Assembly (NCBI GenBank): GCA_015178975.1
Contig: WHVD01000004.1
Span: 744,001-808,000, forward strand
Source of the DNA: Hysterangium stoloniferum
Lineage: Eukaryota; Basidiomycota; Agaricomycetes; Hysterangiales; Hysterangiaceae
DNA length: 64,000 nt
Direction: 5' to 3'
The notes under the pieces: generated by a model
Database searches by the model: none
Told to the model about the DNA's origin: nothing
Seen by the model: only the letters and a program-made list of their open reading frames with translations
Translations under genes and position numbers: made by a program
Shown here: piece by piece, positions 11,800 through 23,400 of the stretch
Layout of the letters: the number at the start of each line of letters is the position of its first letter
How positions within the stretch are numbered: position 1 is the stretch's first letter

Positions 11800-13432
11800 A
11801 TGCGGTCTTTTTTTCTTCTAAGTTTGACAATGGCGAGTGTCCCTGCCACAGCTGCCAGAACAATCACGGTCAAGAATTCATGCCTTTTCACAATCTGGTG
11901 CGTTTTCGATGCATACGGCGTTTGTCTGTATGCTGATCGGGAAATGCAAGGCCGGCGGCAAGTATCTCGAAGTCTGTCCCGTAGATGTTGTTTACGCCCA
12001 AGGTCAGGTGTACACCGACCCTTCTTCGCCCTCCAAACCATCAGGCCCGACAGGATGGGAGGCGTCCCCGGGTTCGTCACGATCGTTGAGCGTTCCGGAT
12101 GACTGGACATCGGGCCGTATCTGGGGCCGAACTGACTGCGACGCTTCGGGCAATTGTGCGAGTGGATCATGCGCTGGGGGAATCGAATGCGACTTGAAGG
12201 TAGGAACAGGCACGACACCCGCGAGTTTGGCAGAATGGACCTTGTCCGCGGGCGCCATAGATTTTTATGACGGTAAGTGCTGGGTTCTTTGAATTGGCGT
12301 ATCTGAATGTCACTTTATGAACTATTCGTGGACTCCTGCTCACGATTATCTTGTGTCCGTTCCATCGTACTGAATTTTACAAAATATTTATTGTTGTCAC
12401 GGGTGCTGTTTTTAATTTTTTTTTGGTCCCATAGTTTCCCTTGTGGATGGCTATAATCTTCCTATGAGCATCACCAATAACGTCGGATGCAGCTCCGCCA
12501 GTTGCAATACAGACCTTCTTCCAGGCTGCCCTTCCGAACTGATGGTAAAGGACGCCAGTGGTACAGTTGTAGGGTGCAAGGTTTGATGGTCAAGCTACAT
12601 CTACCAAGATCCTTATTCATAATACTTCATAAGAGCTCATGTGACTGGGATGGCGACACTGGTAAGTACCATTTTGGGATTTCCCTGCGGGAGAGGAGCC
12701 CATCACAGTTTGTGCCAACTCTTCAGCCAATTCTCCGAGCTGCTGTACTGGCGCACACGGCACACCTGGGATGTGCCCCCCTTCCGGCGTTCGTGAGTAC
12801 TTCTCACGCTGAACTACTCTGACAAATGAAGTTAATCACTACACGTGGCAGAATTTTACTCATTTTTCAGTGCGTCTTCCTATTAGCCTTTCTCTTCTTC
12901 TTTTTGTTGCCAAGATGCATCGCTAACATTGTGCCACTTTGGCAGAGACGGGTTGCCCGAATAGCTACGTTTATGCATATGACGAATCAAGTGGCACGGC
13001 ACTGTGGACATGTCCCAAATCTAAAAATGCAGATTATACGCTGACGTTCTGCCCGTTCGTGCCATATATTCGTTACTCTCACGATTCTATGATTAAAAAT
13101 TATATAGTGACGGGACTTCGAACACCGTTTTGAATGGCACTGACGGTGCAGTCCGTCCCAGCACTTCTTCTTCTTCAGAATCCCTGCCTTCTGCGTCTGC
13201 TGCGTCAGACGTTATAGGCATGAAGCTGCCCAAAGCGCCTGCCCCGGAGTTAGTGCCTTCCATGCCTGCATCACCTCCTCTTAGCATGACTGTACATTCT
13301 CCGACTGCATCATTGACACCATCAAGCTCCCGTCGTTGTGCAAACAAGCAACGCCGTAGGCAAGCGTCGTCTCCATCCGTATTGCACCGTCATCGAGCAC
13401 TTGGACGCTCCCACGGTAACCATGGCCTATAG
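11800..13432 (+). CDS. Thaumatin-like protein 3 with Ser/Pro-rich basic tail
   Basis: Most divergent of the three TLP paralogues. Exons: 11800-11897, 11951-11957, 12008-12272, 12435-12580, 12634-12661, 12727-12792, 12852-12869, 12946-13054, 13108-13432, giving 353 residues in phase. A signal peptide ends at VPATAA and is followed by RTITVKNSCLFTIW. GRIWGRTDC and the cleft acids are present (AEW, FYD, LVDG; the last in YDE). Several introns found in TLP1 and TLP2 are missing, so 12008-12272 is one exon. The second exon appears to be only 7 nt, followed by a GC-AG intron; it is needed to rebuild the conserved WPAVYTD. After the domain come about 107 residues rich in Ser, Pro and Ala, ending in a basic Arg/His-rich stretch with no hydrophobic anchor. 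The last exon is the least certain part. Confidence 0.85.
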
Positions 13433-16400
13433 CGCCTTTTCCCCATTCACAACCCTTTTACATGATATAATCCCAAGGTACGTTGATAATGATCATTCAG
13501 GGTAATATTAATGGTACATTCGTTTTTAGTAAATACCTCCTTGTCAGGATTAGGAGACGACGGCAAAGGAACACGGCTTTGAAGCTGACTGGTTATATTT
13601 TGATGTTATTGTATGACATTACATATATGCAGCATGCAAGCGTACTGTCCCAGTCCGGTCTGGTTCTGGTTGGAGCCTCGACAATGATGTCTGTTGCCTA
13701 GTGCTGTTCAGTAACATCAATCTTGATCCGTATTATATACTTTGGTGGCTGTGCCACCACGAACTCATCTTGTGTGCTGAATCATTGTTTGGGTGTGAGA
13801 CAAGGGTTTCGCATCGTTACTTGGGACTTCTGCTTGTCATGGGCTTGTCATAGCAGCAGGTTGGCGGAATGAAATTTTGATTTTAAGAGATTGTCGCAAT
13901 CAAAGCTACGATATGAATCATTTTAAAAAAGTCAATTAAAACCGCGTGGCTTCTCAAGTATTCCGAATAGCACACATGGTAGGCGATTAAGTTGCCAAAA
14001 ATATTATTTAATTCATGCTGTCTAATTAAAAAAAGGTAGTGATGTTGATGAAATATTGCAAGGAGCGTTTGGGCTAGCGGAAAGGAGGTCCGTAGTGCGC
14101 GATTTTGCGTAAATAGAACATGAAGGGAGCGACATGAATTGCATAATCGGACTCAAAGCTCCATTTCAATCGTCTGGTACCACGACGAAGTTTGGAATGA
14201 CAGAGATAAGCCAGGTCCGCATCCTCAAATAAGTCAAGATCCCGTGGCAGTCAGCATGCTACACGTCCAGATGCCTCTTGGCTCATTACTATACGTAGAC
14301 ATCGGGCTTCATACTAGTTGGGGAGTGCGGCGTCTGGAATCGAGGTTCGATTTAATGCCCATTGATCCCCCTCGCAACGCACTGCAATGCTTAAACCACA
14401 GTACCTCGTGCACAGGGGGGACACATCCTGTTATTAGGAAATTCTGTGATTGGCGATCAGAGTTATGAAAGTCAAGCCATGGCGATGGCGCCCATTCATT
14501 TAGTGTGAAATGGTATATGCGGAAGGAGTCACGGTCATGTCGTTTGGAAGGTGCAATTGGGCAGCGATCTTCACGAAGCTGATACCTGAGGGTGTCAGTC
14601 GCATTTGTCATTTTGCCAGCCAATGGTGCAGGGGAGATTCCGCTGGGCGGATTAACGAGTGATGATGCTAACGGTTGACTGCTAGTGTGGAGACAGAGTT
14701 AAAACTTATATGGGCATTGGAAACCTTCAAGTAATCTGGAGATCAACACCCGTCGGTCGGAGTCAGTGTATCGCAAGTGTTGCACCTACCGCTTTCCTCG
14801 ACTATCCCGGGGCGGACATTAATCTGGACTGAAAGTTGCAATGCTGTCTACGCAGAGAAGGAAGGCGCAGGAATATCAAGGATTTATTAAGACGTTTACG
14901 AATACGGATACTCAGCGGATTAATGTCTTTAGATCATCATTCGACATGTTGAGTAGCAATGCGCCTATGATAGTCGGAGAAGAAGTCATCCTAACATTTG
15001 AGGAACAAGCATGTAAAGACCAATAATGGGCGATCCGAAGGCATCCGGAAGTATTTTTATAGTAGATATGGACGGTGTTTTCCAAAAACAAACATATGCC
15101 TCAACATTCACGTGCACATGTACCGTGTTCAGTTTCTAACCTGCATTGATGCGTGTGCAATAAAAGCTGGATCCGCGGAACTAAGTAGCATCCACATCAC
15201 GACATGAATCTTGTCGGCAATAATGTGGATTAAATCTTTATTGGATCATCGGCAGGTTGGCCTAAACAAGTGCCTAAAAATTAGATGACGTTTTCATCTA
15301 CTGCACAGGCCAAGCCCTGGAAGGCGAATTAGGGCCTTCATTATGTCGGCATCAGGGTCGAAAGTGTTGCCTGTATCACCCAGGAGGGTAGGGTTCCTAT
15401 AGGCTATTTGTAGAGGGGATTGGTGTTAATTAACCAAAAGGAGAAAATCGGTGAGGCCCCAACAACCAATGCCATAGTGACATCTTGCACGAGCAGTGCC
15501 ATTATTGCACAACAACGTGGTAGTCATCGATACCCCCATGTGGATCAAGTGGACAAAAACCAAGTACTTGTGACCCATGCACTTTAGAAATCGCAATTAG
15601 TTATGCGGGGAACAACTTACTACGATGACACCTTAACGGAAGAGAACGAGTGTTTTTTCAAGTTTCAAGGTCGGCCGTGTGTATTGACTTGACAGTAACA
15701 TGACAATCGATCGGAGTGTCAAGTATATATAGCCGAGAATTACTGCATATGTATATGGATCGACGGGCAACAAAGAACCTTGACGGCGATTTTGGTGTCC
15801 ATACCGACTCCAACCAAGATAGTAACAATATTATCTCGGCACGCCTCAACGATATCTTAAGGAATCGAGGTTTGTTGCTGAGCTGTCTGGGCTTGCAAGA
15901 CCCTTGTACCTCTAGGCTGTGAAGTCGAGACTGCAAACCCCAAGCCTCACCTCAGACTCGGACGATATTTTATCCTCCACTTTTGAGGGCATCTTGGAAT
16001 AGTACTACGTAAGGTCCAGAACGTACGTGCGCCTCAGCTGCGCATGCACTGCACAGCGAGATGTCAACCAAGAGATATCATTGTAACGTGACTGATGAGA
16101 CAGACTACTTTAAGTGTGGTGCACACATGCTTCCTTGCGTCGGCTCCAAACTCCAACTTAGTTCAGATCCCGTCCTTATTACCACATTGTCTACGCAATT
16201 GACGCAGTGTTTCGTTTCCGCTCCTATTATTGTCTATTAACGTCGTTGTATTGAAATGACGACGTCACATCGCCCGTTCAGGTCGGAAGTGCGTGCCCTC
16301 CTATTGCGTTGATCTTACCGGAGCTAACGGCCAATTATTACCATATGGAAGAAAGACTGGTTAGATGACGTTTGTACACACAGAGATTGAGATTGGGCCA

Positions 16401-17563
16401 CTGCATGCAGCCCTAGATTTCCTCTCTTTTCAGGACAAATCCTTTTAAAATTTTTAGTCCCGCGATCCGAGTCGGGCCAGACCTGGCTCTTACCGGGAGA
16501 CAATTGAACGTACACAGCACGAAGCTATACTAGCAGCATTTTATGTCGTCAGACATAGCTATTATTGTTGCGTGTGCTGCGGACCTCGTCATTTCGCTAG
16601 ATCTCTTAAGAAAAAAGATCTGGACGCGAACCGAAGATTTACAGCTGTTTTAGGCCGTCAGTTGGCACTTTTTCGTTCACTACCTGTGAGTTGGTGGCTG
16701 TGGGCTTTCTGGTTCTCTTTAAGACTTTATTATCATTCATTTATAAATTAACCATTGGAATTAGGCACTGAAGGGTTCTTTTTTTTGAGTTCCATATGAT
16801 GCCGTCCGTTAGTCTCGGACTGGGTTTTGTGCGAATAAATATCAGCAGTGACGAAGAATACCATTATTTTGTGCGAATGAATATAAGTAGTGACGAAGAA
16901 TACCATTATATTGTGCGAATGAATATAAGCAGTGACGAAGAATATCACTATTCTTATTTGGTTCTTATACTTGGACTGGCGTAGGCTTCGTGGCATGGTG
17001 CTATGAGCTGGCCTATCCGCAATCGATCGGAGGTTTGTTGCACTCGTGGCTTGACGCCAAGTATTCTAATTAAATCTTGGATTTTCCTAAACACGTATGT
17101 GGTGGAGGTCAGATTGCAATTAAGAAATTACCTGGCGAAACATGACGGCTCGACGATCTAATTGGCCAATTTGGGTCGATGAGCGGACCAGAGCGGTATA
17201 GTACTGTATGGTCACCAGAGAATGGCTATGCAGCTGAATTCAGACGGCATTTCAACCAATAACAATATAAATTCCATAGATACAATTAATACTTTTATGT
17301 AACAATGATTAGCAAAAGACTATCTCCATGACATCATCCTCCTCCTGTACACCAATGATGAGAAAGAAATGTGGAGAAACGATACATGGGTGAGATGATG
17401 ATGTCTACGGATCTGGATTGCGTATAACAAAATATGAGGGGTGATGGTTGAATGAATAGACATGGATGTGGTGTCCGAAAATGTCCCATGACGCCGTGAG
17501 CGATTAGAGAGAAGTAGGTAGAAAATATCGAAGCAAAGCAAGAAACGACGCCAAAAAAGGGAA
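13433..17563. other. Gene-poor spacer with one short tandem repeat
   Basis: About 4.1 kb without a recognisable gene apart from the 42-bp repeat described at 16829-16954. ORFs up to about 109 codons occur but have no recognised domain and overlap on both strands, as expected by chance. Confidence 0.5.
16829..16954 (+). repeat. Three tandem 42-bp units coding in frame for a 14-residue repeat
   Basis: Units begin at 16829, 16871 and 16913 (GTGCGAATRAATATMAG and onward) and differ at a few bases. Because 42 is a multiple of three, the plus-strand ORF 16796-16984 (62 codons, starting ATG ATG) reads VR-I/M-NISSDEEYHY three times. The minus strand is also open across the units. The ORF may be a real small protein, or the repeat may simply lack stops; neighbours give no clue. 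Confidence 0.8.
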
Positions 17564-18553
17564 TCAAGATCGTCCCACATATCGACTGCTGGACCAATCC
17601 TCGCGAGGGGAACCACCTCTGCTCATGGACCCGTCGCGGCTCATTGACCCGCCGCGACTGGAGCCACCGCGGCTGGAGGGCTGGGTAGACCAGTCATCCT
17701 CTACCTGATCGATCTCGAACGCGCTGGCGGATGTATGGGTACGCATGTGCCGCTGCATGTTACACGCCATGCTGAATCGACGACCGCAGCCCGGATGTGT
17801 GCATGCGAATGCTAGATACAACCGTCAGAACCCAGGATGAAACTCGGCGTTATCAATCCGTCACTCACGTCGTTCGCCCGTATGCGTCAGCATATGGTTC
17901 TAGAGGGGCAACGAGAAGGTCAGAAAATCCACGGAAGCGTGCACACAAGGTGTAAAAATTCACCCGCAACGTGCTCTGCTTTGAGAATCTATTTCCGCAC
18001 TCTGAGCAGACGTATTTCCGGGCCGGATCTGACGGCGGTAAACGGGGCTTCGGGATTGAGGGGTCAAGGTCGTCGCGAGAAGACGATCGTTGATGCACGA
18101 GACCTTGATCCGGTATTAGGTTAAAGAGGTGGAACGAATGGCCTGGGGCTTGTGACGGGTGCGATTGGTGCGAGGAGGTGTGATACGTGCTTCGAGACGG
18201 TGGGTAGGTACTGCGCAAGGGGTATCCAGAGCGTTGGTACGACTCACTGGCAGCACTGGCACGCTCGCGTTCGCTGCTGCTCGGAGGAGGATACTGACGG
18301 AGGGGTGGTATGAGATATGACTCAGAGAGTAGTCGCCTCCCAGTACTTACACTCCGTCGACCTTCTGAGGGACTGGGGGGTGAGGACTGGCCGAGTACAT
18401 CTGAGGTTGGTGCTGGGATAAGACACCATTTATAACCAGACGACAGCTTTACTTACCCCCAAGGACTGAGTATATGGAAGGGAGACGCTGTGAGTGGGAC
18501 TCGCGGTTGGTGTCTCTCTGGTATGAATCTCGTTGGTATGCGTCTCTGGACAT
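17564..18553 (-). CDS. C2H2 zinc-finger protein, two fingers
   Basis: Probable DNA-binding transcription factor. Reading downwards, the secure exons are ATG exon 18553-18457 (MSRDAYQRDSYQRDTNRES), then one or more exons down to 17964, then 17899-17869 and 17811-17564. Splicing in the 18456-18160 stretch is not settled, because the frame must change once between the Ser/Tyr-rich N-terminus and the segment leading into the fingers. The two adjacent fingers are YVCSECGNRFSKQSTLRNHM with LTHTGERP, and FACTHPGCGRRFSMACNMQR with HMRTHT; both keep two Cys and two His, joined by the canonical TGERP linker. The C-terminus is a Ser/Arg/Gly-rich low-complexity tail with repeated SRGGS and SRDGS. Targets are unknown. 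The middle introns are 64 and 57 nt. Confidence 0.82.
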
Positions 18554-19260
18554 GGGTTGTGGGAGAAGAGGAGCGAGTCGGTTGTCGAAGCAAATGGGTG
18601 CAGCCACAATGAATGTCAAAGAAGTGAGATTAGCGTCTAAACGACAGTTGGGGGAGTAGATTGAAGTAGAGAATCAGAGCTGTTGCTTTTATAGTTTCGG
18701 GGAAGAAATAAGCGGACAAAAATAAGGTTGGTCATGGATCTTTGGATCGACTCATATACCGGGCTGGCCAAGCACCGATACGAAAGGCAAGAGAGTGATC
18801 CTTGTGGCGCAGGACAACATCTCCGCTAAAGGAATGGCACAGCTAACTTGGGGCCTGGCATGTCTCAGCTATGAGGCTTGAATGGCAAAGAAGGCTGTTA
18901 AACCGTCCATGCAGCGCCACCGCTCTCGGACCTTCGGCTTCTGCCGAGATCTTACCCTGTTGGGTAGTTGCCCAGGATATTGCGGTGGTATTCACACGAT
19001 ATTTATAACATTATAATAGATTTGGATAATACACAAATTCTACCCCTGAACTCGGCGGGTTACACTGCATTCCCTGTCAGGCGCTTAAGTTACTGGGTCC
19101 TATTCCAGGAAACAACTTCGGATGATATCTCCAGAATCCGGTCGGATCATAATGCCCAGGATCATAAAATCTTATACTAATGACAGAAACATGATCGGCT
19201 CTGATCTTGTTATCAACTACTAGGATTCCCGCCCCTCCCCGGTCTTCATCCACGATGCCA
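18554..19260. other. Spacer between the zinc-finger gene and the conserved unnamed gene
   Basis: About 700 bp that should hold the zinc-finger promoter and the 3' end of the next minus-strand gene. Nothing specific was recognised. Confidence 0.45.
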
Positions 19261-20482
19261 TCATTTGTTGCGAATGCCCAGGCGCTCCAGCTTCGGATCT
19301 GACATGCATCCTTGCATTCCGCTGACTGGTTCTTGATCCATGTTGCTTCCGGCCAGTCCTGCTAACGTAGTACGCAAGCCGTCGTAAAATGTCATGTGGG
19401 GTGCCGGATGAATTGACTCGACGACATGCTGCTCAATTAGAGCAGTGTCGGGCGACAGTGTGTATGTCGAGTGTCTGGACACAGGCAACCCGAAATGGAT
19501 CTTGTCAGTTCATGAATTTGGGAGATGTGGCAAGGCAAAAATTGTGATGCAACAATGATTGAACAAAAGACGAACAGGTACGCACACATCCCATTCGTTT
19601 TGGGTGCCACTTAGTCGCGACTTGCCTGTAACAATGGTGCGTATGACGATCTGACGGTCGCGTGGACCCATCGAACGCAGAGTCAACTTGCACAGGCTGA
19701 CATCCAACTCGGTGTAGAACGCGCTCAGTGTGTGTCGAATAAATGCCGCAGATGCATGGTAAAGAGGAAGCCCTAAAGTGTTTACGCGTCGTTATGATAC
19801 GTTAAATAATATGGTAGCGAACTTGGTGCATTGGATTTAATATTTATGTTGATCTTACCTTCCACTTGCAGCTTCTTTGGAAACGCCGATGGCAGGCTTA
19901 ACGCCGTAGGGGGCGTGTAGCTTAATTTGATATTAGGTGCATAAATCGAGTCTGGAATGTGGGCAGGCCTTGCGTGGCTGTCGGATGCTTCACTTCCCGA
20001 CGTATCCGTGTCTGGCTCGACGTAGGAAATTAATCCAATTTGAAAAAATTTGGGCAATGTCGTTTCCAACGTGTATACGGCCTTTCCTATAAGCTCGTCA
20101 GCATTGGTTGAGGTGCCTTTTAAGGAGGAAGATGGTGCCGAGGAATGATGATGGAATGGTAACACTCATGTAAGAACGATCTACAAATTTACCAAAAGCA
20201 GCAACAAGACCAACACTAACCAAGGCGAACGTTGTATTCATGATCGGATAGTTTACTAAAATCGGGATTTTCACTTGAACCCGATGGTGGCGGAACAGAA
20301 GGTACCTCGGTGGAGTATTGGAGGATACGGAATGACAAGTGAGTCATTGGCCATCTCAAAGATGAGCAATCCTTGCGAAGGTCTGCCGTTTTCGGCGATG
20401 AGCCAAGCGGAATATGTGTCATGTTCCTACACAGCCGGCATCGCGACTTGAGCCGGGATCGGAGGTGGGCAAAACTCGCCAT
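19261..20482 (-). CDS. Conserved fungal protein of unknown function, probable mitochondrial N-terminus
   Basis: I do not recognise a named family, but four in-phase exons with proper splice sites give a 296-residue protein resembling uncharacterised basidiomycete proteins: 20482-20221, 20086-19859, 19772-19586, 19474-19261. The N-terminus (MASFAHLRSRLKSRCRLCRN) is rich in Arg and Ser and lacks acids, like a mitochondrial presequence. The body has NVRLGKAVYTLETTLPKFF, a central YAPNIKLSYTPPTALSLPSA segment, LPLYHASAAFIRHTLSAFY, a beta-rich stretch ending NEWDVHSTYTLSP, and a distinctive VVESIHPAPHMTFYDGLR block near the end. The pattern of helix followed by curved sheet could be an NTF2-like fold, but that is a guess. 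The introns (134, 86 and 111 nt) are longer than those of the neighbouring genes. Confidence 0.75.
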
Positions 20483-23400
20483 TTTTCAACGCCGATATGG
20501 CAGAAATAAAAGGTGCTAAAGGTTTTGTCGATGCTTTTGAAAGATACCGCAATTTTCACGGTTGTTGCGCACGAGCGGAGCGTAGGAGATCGCAGCAGAA
20601 ACCAATCGGCTGATGACGTATGCAGGGTCCTGCGGAATCGGAGTTTCAAGCAAACTCTCTTTTTCACCGCCTCTCTCACCAAACTTCCAGCACATCCTCC
20701 AATATGCGTTCATCAATGTCGGCACCGTATTACCGACCTTTGATAGCATAGGTCTTTCGGGTGACTCAAAAGCTTACCGGATTATAGGCTAAATGTTCCC
20801 CTCGCCGGCATTTGCTGCTTTCTTTCGGTAAGTCTCACCCCAGCCGTCTTACGTGTTTCTCGCCAAATTTCTAATACCGATTGATAATACTACGTTATCA
20901 TTTACCCATCATTACCGATCGGCATGCTTTTGTGGTCTTGCGCCATGCAGACATAAACATACATCCGAGATTCACTTAAACGAGGCCCAGGTTTTCGTCG
21001 GTGGCACAATATCTCCATGAAGTCTCCGCTCTCGTTTGATCTACAAGGTTAACAAGTAAAGACTATTTTAGGAAAAAAATATATTTTTAAGAATCGGGGA
21101 TTATCCGGATTATTACTATTATTGCGGGTGCGGCACTCGTACCGAATAACGGTCTCTTTCTCTCCAAAATGAAAACACCTGATTGTGGCTTTGTGGGATG
21201 TATCAAATTTCCGTATGACCCACTCATAATCTACTTGGCGTTAACAGTCGTGGACATCTCTGAGTGTCACTTGATTCCACCTCATGATCCGTTCGCAATT
21301 CAGTTGTTCGCCCACTTTTCTTATTATATTACCAATAGAAAGTTTAAACTCTGCTATTACAGATTTGTACTTAACTCGGACGACTCATATCTTGCCCTCG
21401 TGGAGCTAGCAACGACTAATTCGCCTGATCTACCCGCTTGTCCATATATACCGCATGACTCGGTGGAGTTGAAAAGCCTATAGTGTTTAATCACTCCCTT
21501 CCCCTCATCTACATTTGCCAGCCTTTTCTTCGCTCATATGGCCCTGTGGCGACAATTTTGTATTACAAAGATTCATGACATATCGGGATCATGTAACATC
21601 CCCCAAGGCAATTCAAGACCTCCGGAATGCAACTGTCGCATTCTTCTGAAACACGTATCCATATTATGAAAGATTTTAAGTGTTAATTTTATCGATAACA
21701 AAGTCTAATCAGGCGGTTGCCGGCTACCACTGTTCAGCACGCCCCCTTTGATTCGCTTTCCCGATCCGATGCAGATCCCTTCAAGTCTTTCACATTTTTA
21801 CACGTTGGTTTGTATTAGTCTCGGTGCCAATATGACACGAAGTTACATTTATGTCTATCGTTCTGACAACCAAGAGATCTTCTCTATTCTTCTGTCAGAA
21901 TCCATCAGGAGCACAATTATTGGCATTCAATCGTCCCCCCGCTTGACATTTATGGAACACCCGTCATCACATTCTCCCCTTATGTCTCCCTGGCGTTCAT
22001 TGAATGATGGACCTTAACTCTTTGGTTCTTGCACTTTGGGTTAGTTTAGGAATGCGTCACATGGTCCACCTAACATCAACAGTCCCCACTTTTCGTGTAG
22101 GTCCTTGTTCCCCATTTGAGTGCGCCTATCATTGCAGCTTCTTGTGTGCCCGCACCCTTTTCTGTTATGTACCTCACGCTTCCTTGGCCCCTTTGCCTCC
22201 AGGGCTGCCTGGGCCGGCTCCATCTGGTAAAACATTATCATGAGGCTTCTTGGCTGTGGAAGGACGACTGTGAATCGATACAAATTAGATCAAGCACATG
22301 GGTTCACGAATTAGTGTTCTAGTGTCCTCGAAGCTTCCGCTCGTGCGTCGCGATATTTTTAACAACCCATGACACTTGTGCGCAGCGCAAGCTATAACTC
22401 CCAGTTTTACTTGATGAACAGAAGCAGAACGCATGGTGCACGCGTCATTACAGCCGCTCTGGCCACTTGACGAAGCGATCCACGAAATCCCGCTTGATTG
22501 TTGCTAACGTTGTTCGACGCTGCGGGGATTATTATCATCTATCAAGAGAATCCAGCATTGTCGCCCCAGTGCCAAGAACCTTCGCCGTTGAAAGGACGCG
22601 AAATTTTTCTGCAAGGCGCCTGACGGAAATTGGAAAGCGTTGTTATTAATGTTTTGCTGGTGTCATGGCCCTTCGTGAAGCTGTGTTGTGGTGGCTGTGT
22701 TCACTGCCTTTAACCAAGCCCTTGCAAGATCTCCTGTTGCACTGCTGTTGTAGAAGAGTTCCGTTGCGGGAGTGGCTCCTAAATGGCTATTTCAGACCTA
22801 TCGCCGGGCCGCTGCCTTCCATGTGTGCTGCGCGTGCTTGCTGCCGCCGCCCCCCAACCCACTAAAGCAATGGTGACGACAATGGGGGACGAGATCAATG
22901 TCATACTCCAACTGACGAGGATGCTATGCTGTTCATTCAGTGGGGATATTTAATTTGCATATTTCCAAACGCCAAGTAAGGAGGGTTAAGATCTTACTGT
23001 GAATAGACGCCGGCAATTGATTCAAATTTCAGATGGTGCAAGTAATTCAACATCTTCAACACATATCCCGCGTCATTCTTGGTGGTTTCTTGTATAGGGC
23101 CACGCCCTACAAGCAAAGGGGCCGGCAGGCTGTTCAGGATGGTGTCAGGTGCGGTTAAATATCTTGTGACGGGTTTATGTGCTTAGTAGGCATGGCTGAC
23201 GTCTCGGGCACCGATTAGAGGCACAGTCCACTCATTCAGGTCGAACGGTATGTTCTCGGATGATACTGTAATGCGATTGGTGGAGATTGCCCCATTGTCT
23301 GCAGCACTTACGTTCGCTCGGTTTTATGGCCCATTCCGGGATAAAGGGCTGTCGCTCGTTGGATAGGCGCCATCCTCAGGTTCATCCCTGTCTCTACCCC

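Noticed and set aside
12004-12258. 84-codon minus-strand ORF across TLP3
   Set aside because: Antisense shadow of the large TLP3 exon, which keeps the thaumatin motifs.
14139-14623. Overlapping ORFs of about 105-109 codons on both strands
   Set aside because: No domain, no splice pattern, and mutual overlap; chance ORFs.
21169-21483. 105-codon plus-strand ORF in the empty region
   Set aside because: No recognised motif, signal or splice context; isolated and of a length expected by chance.
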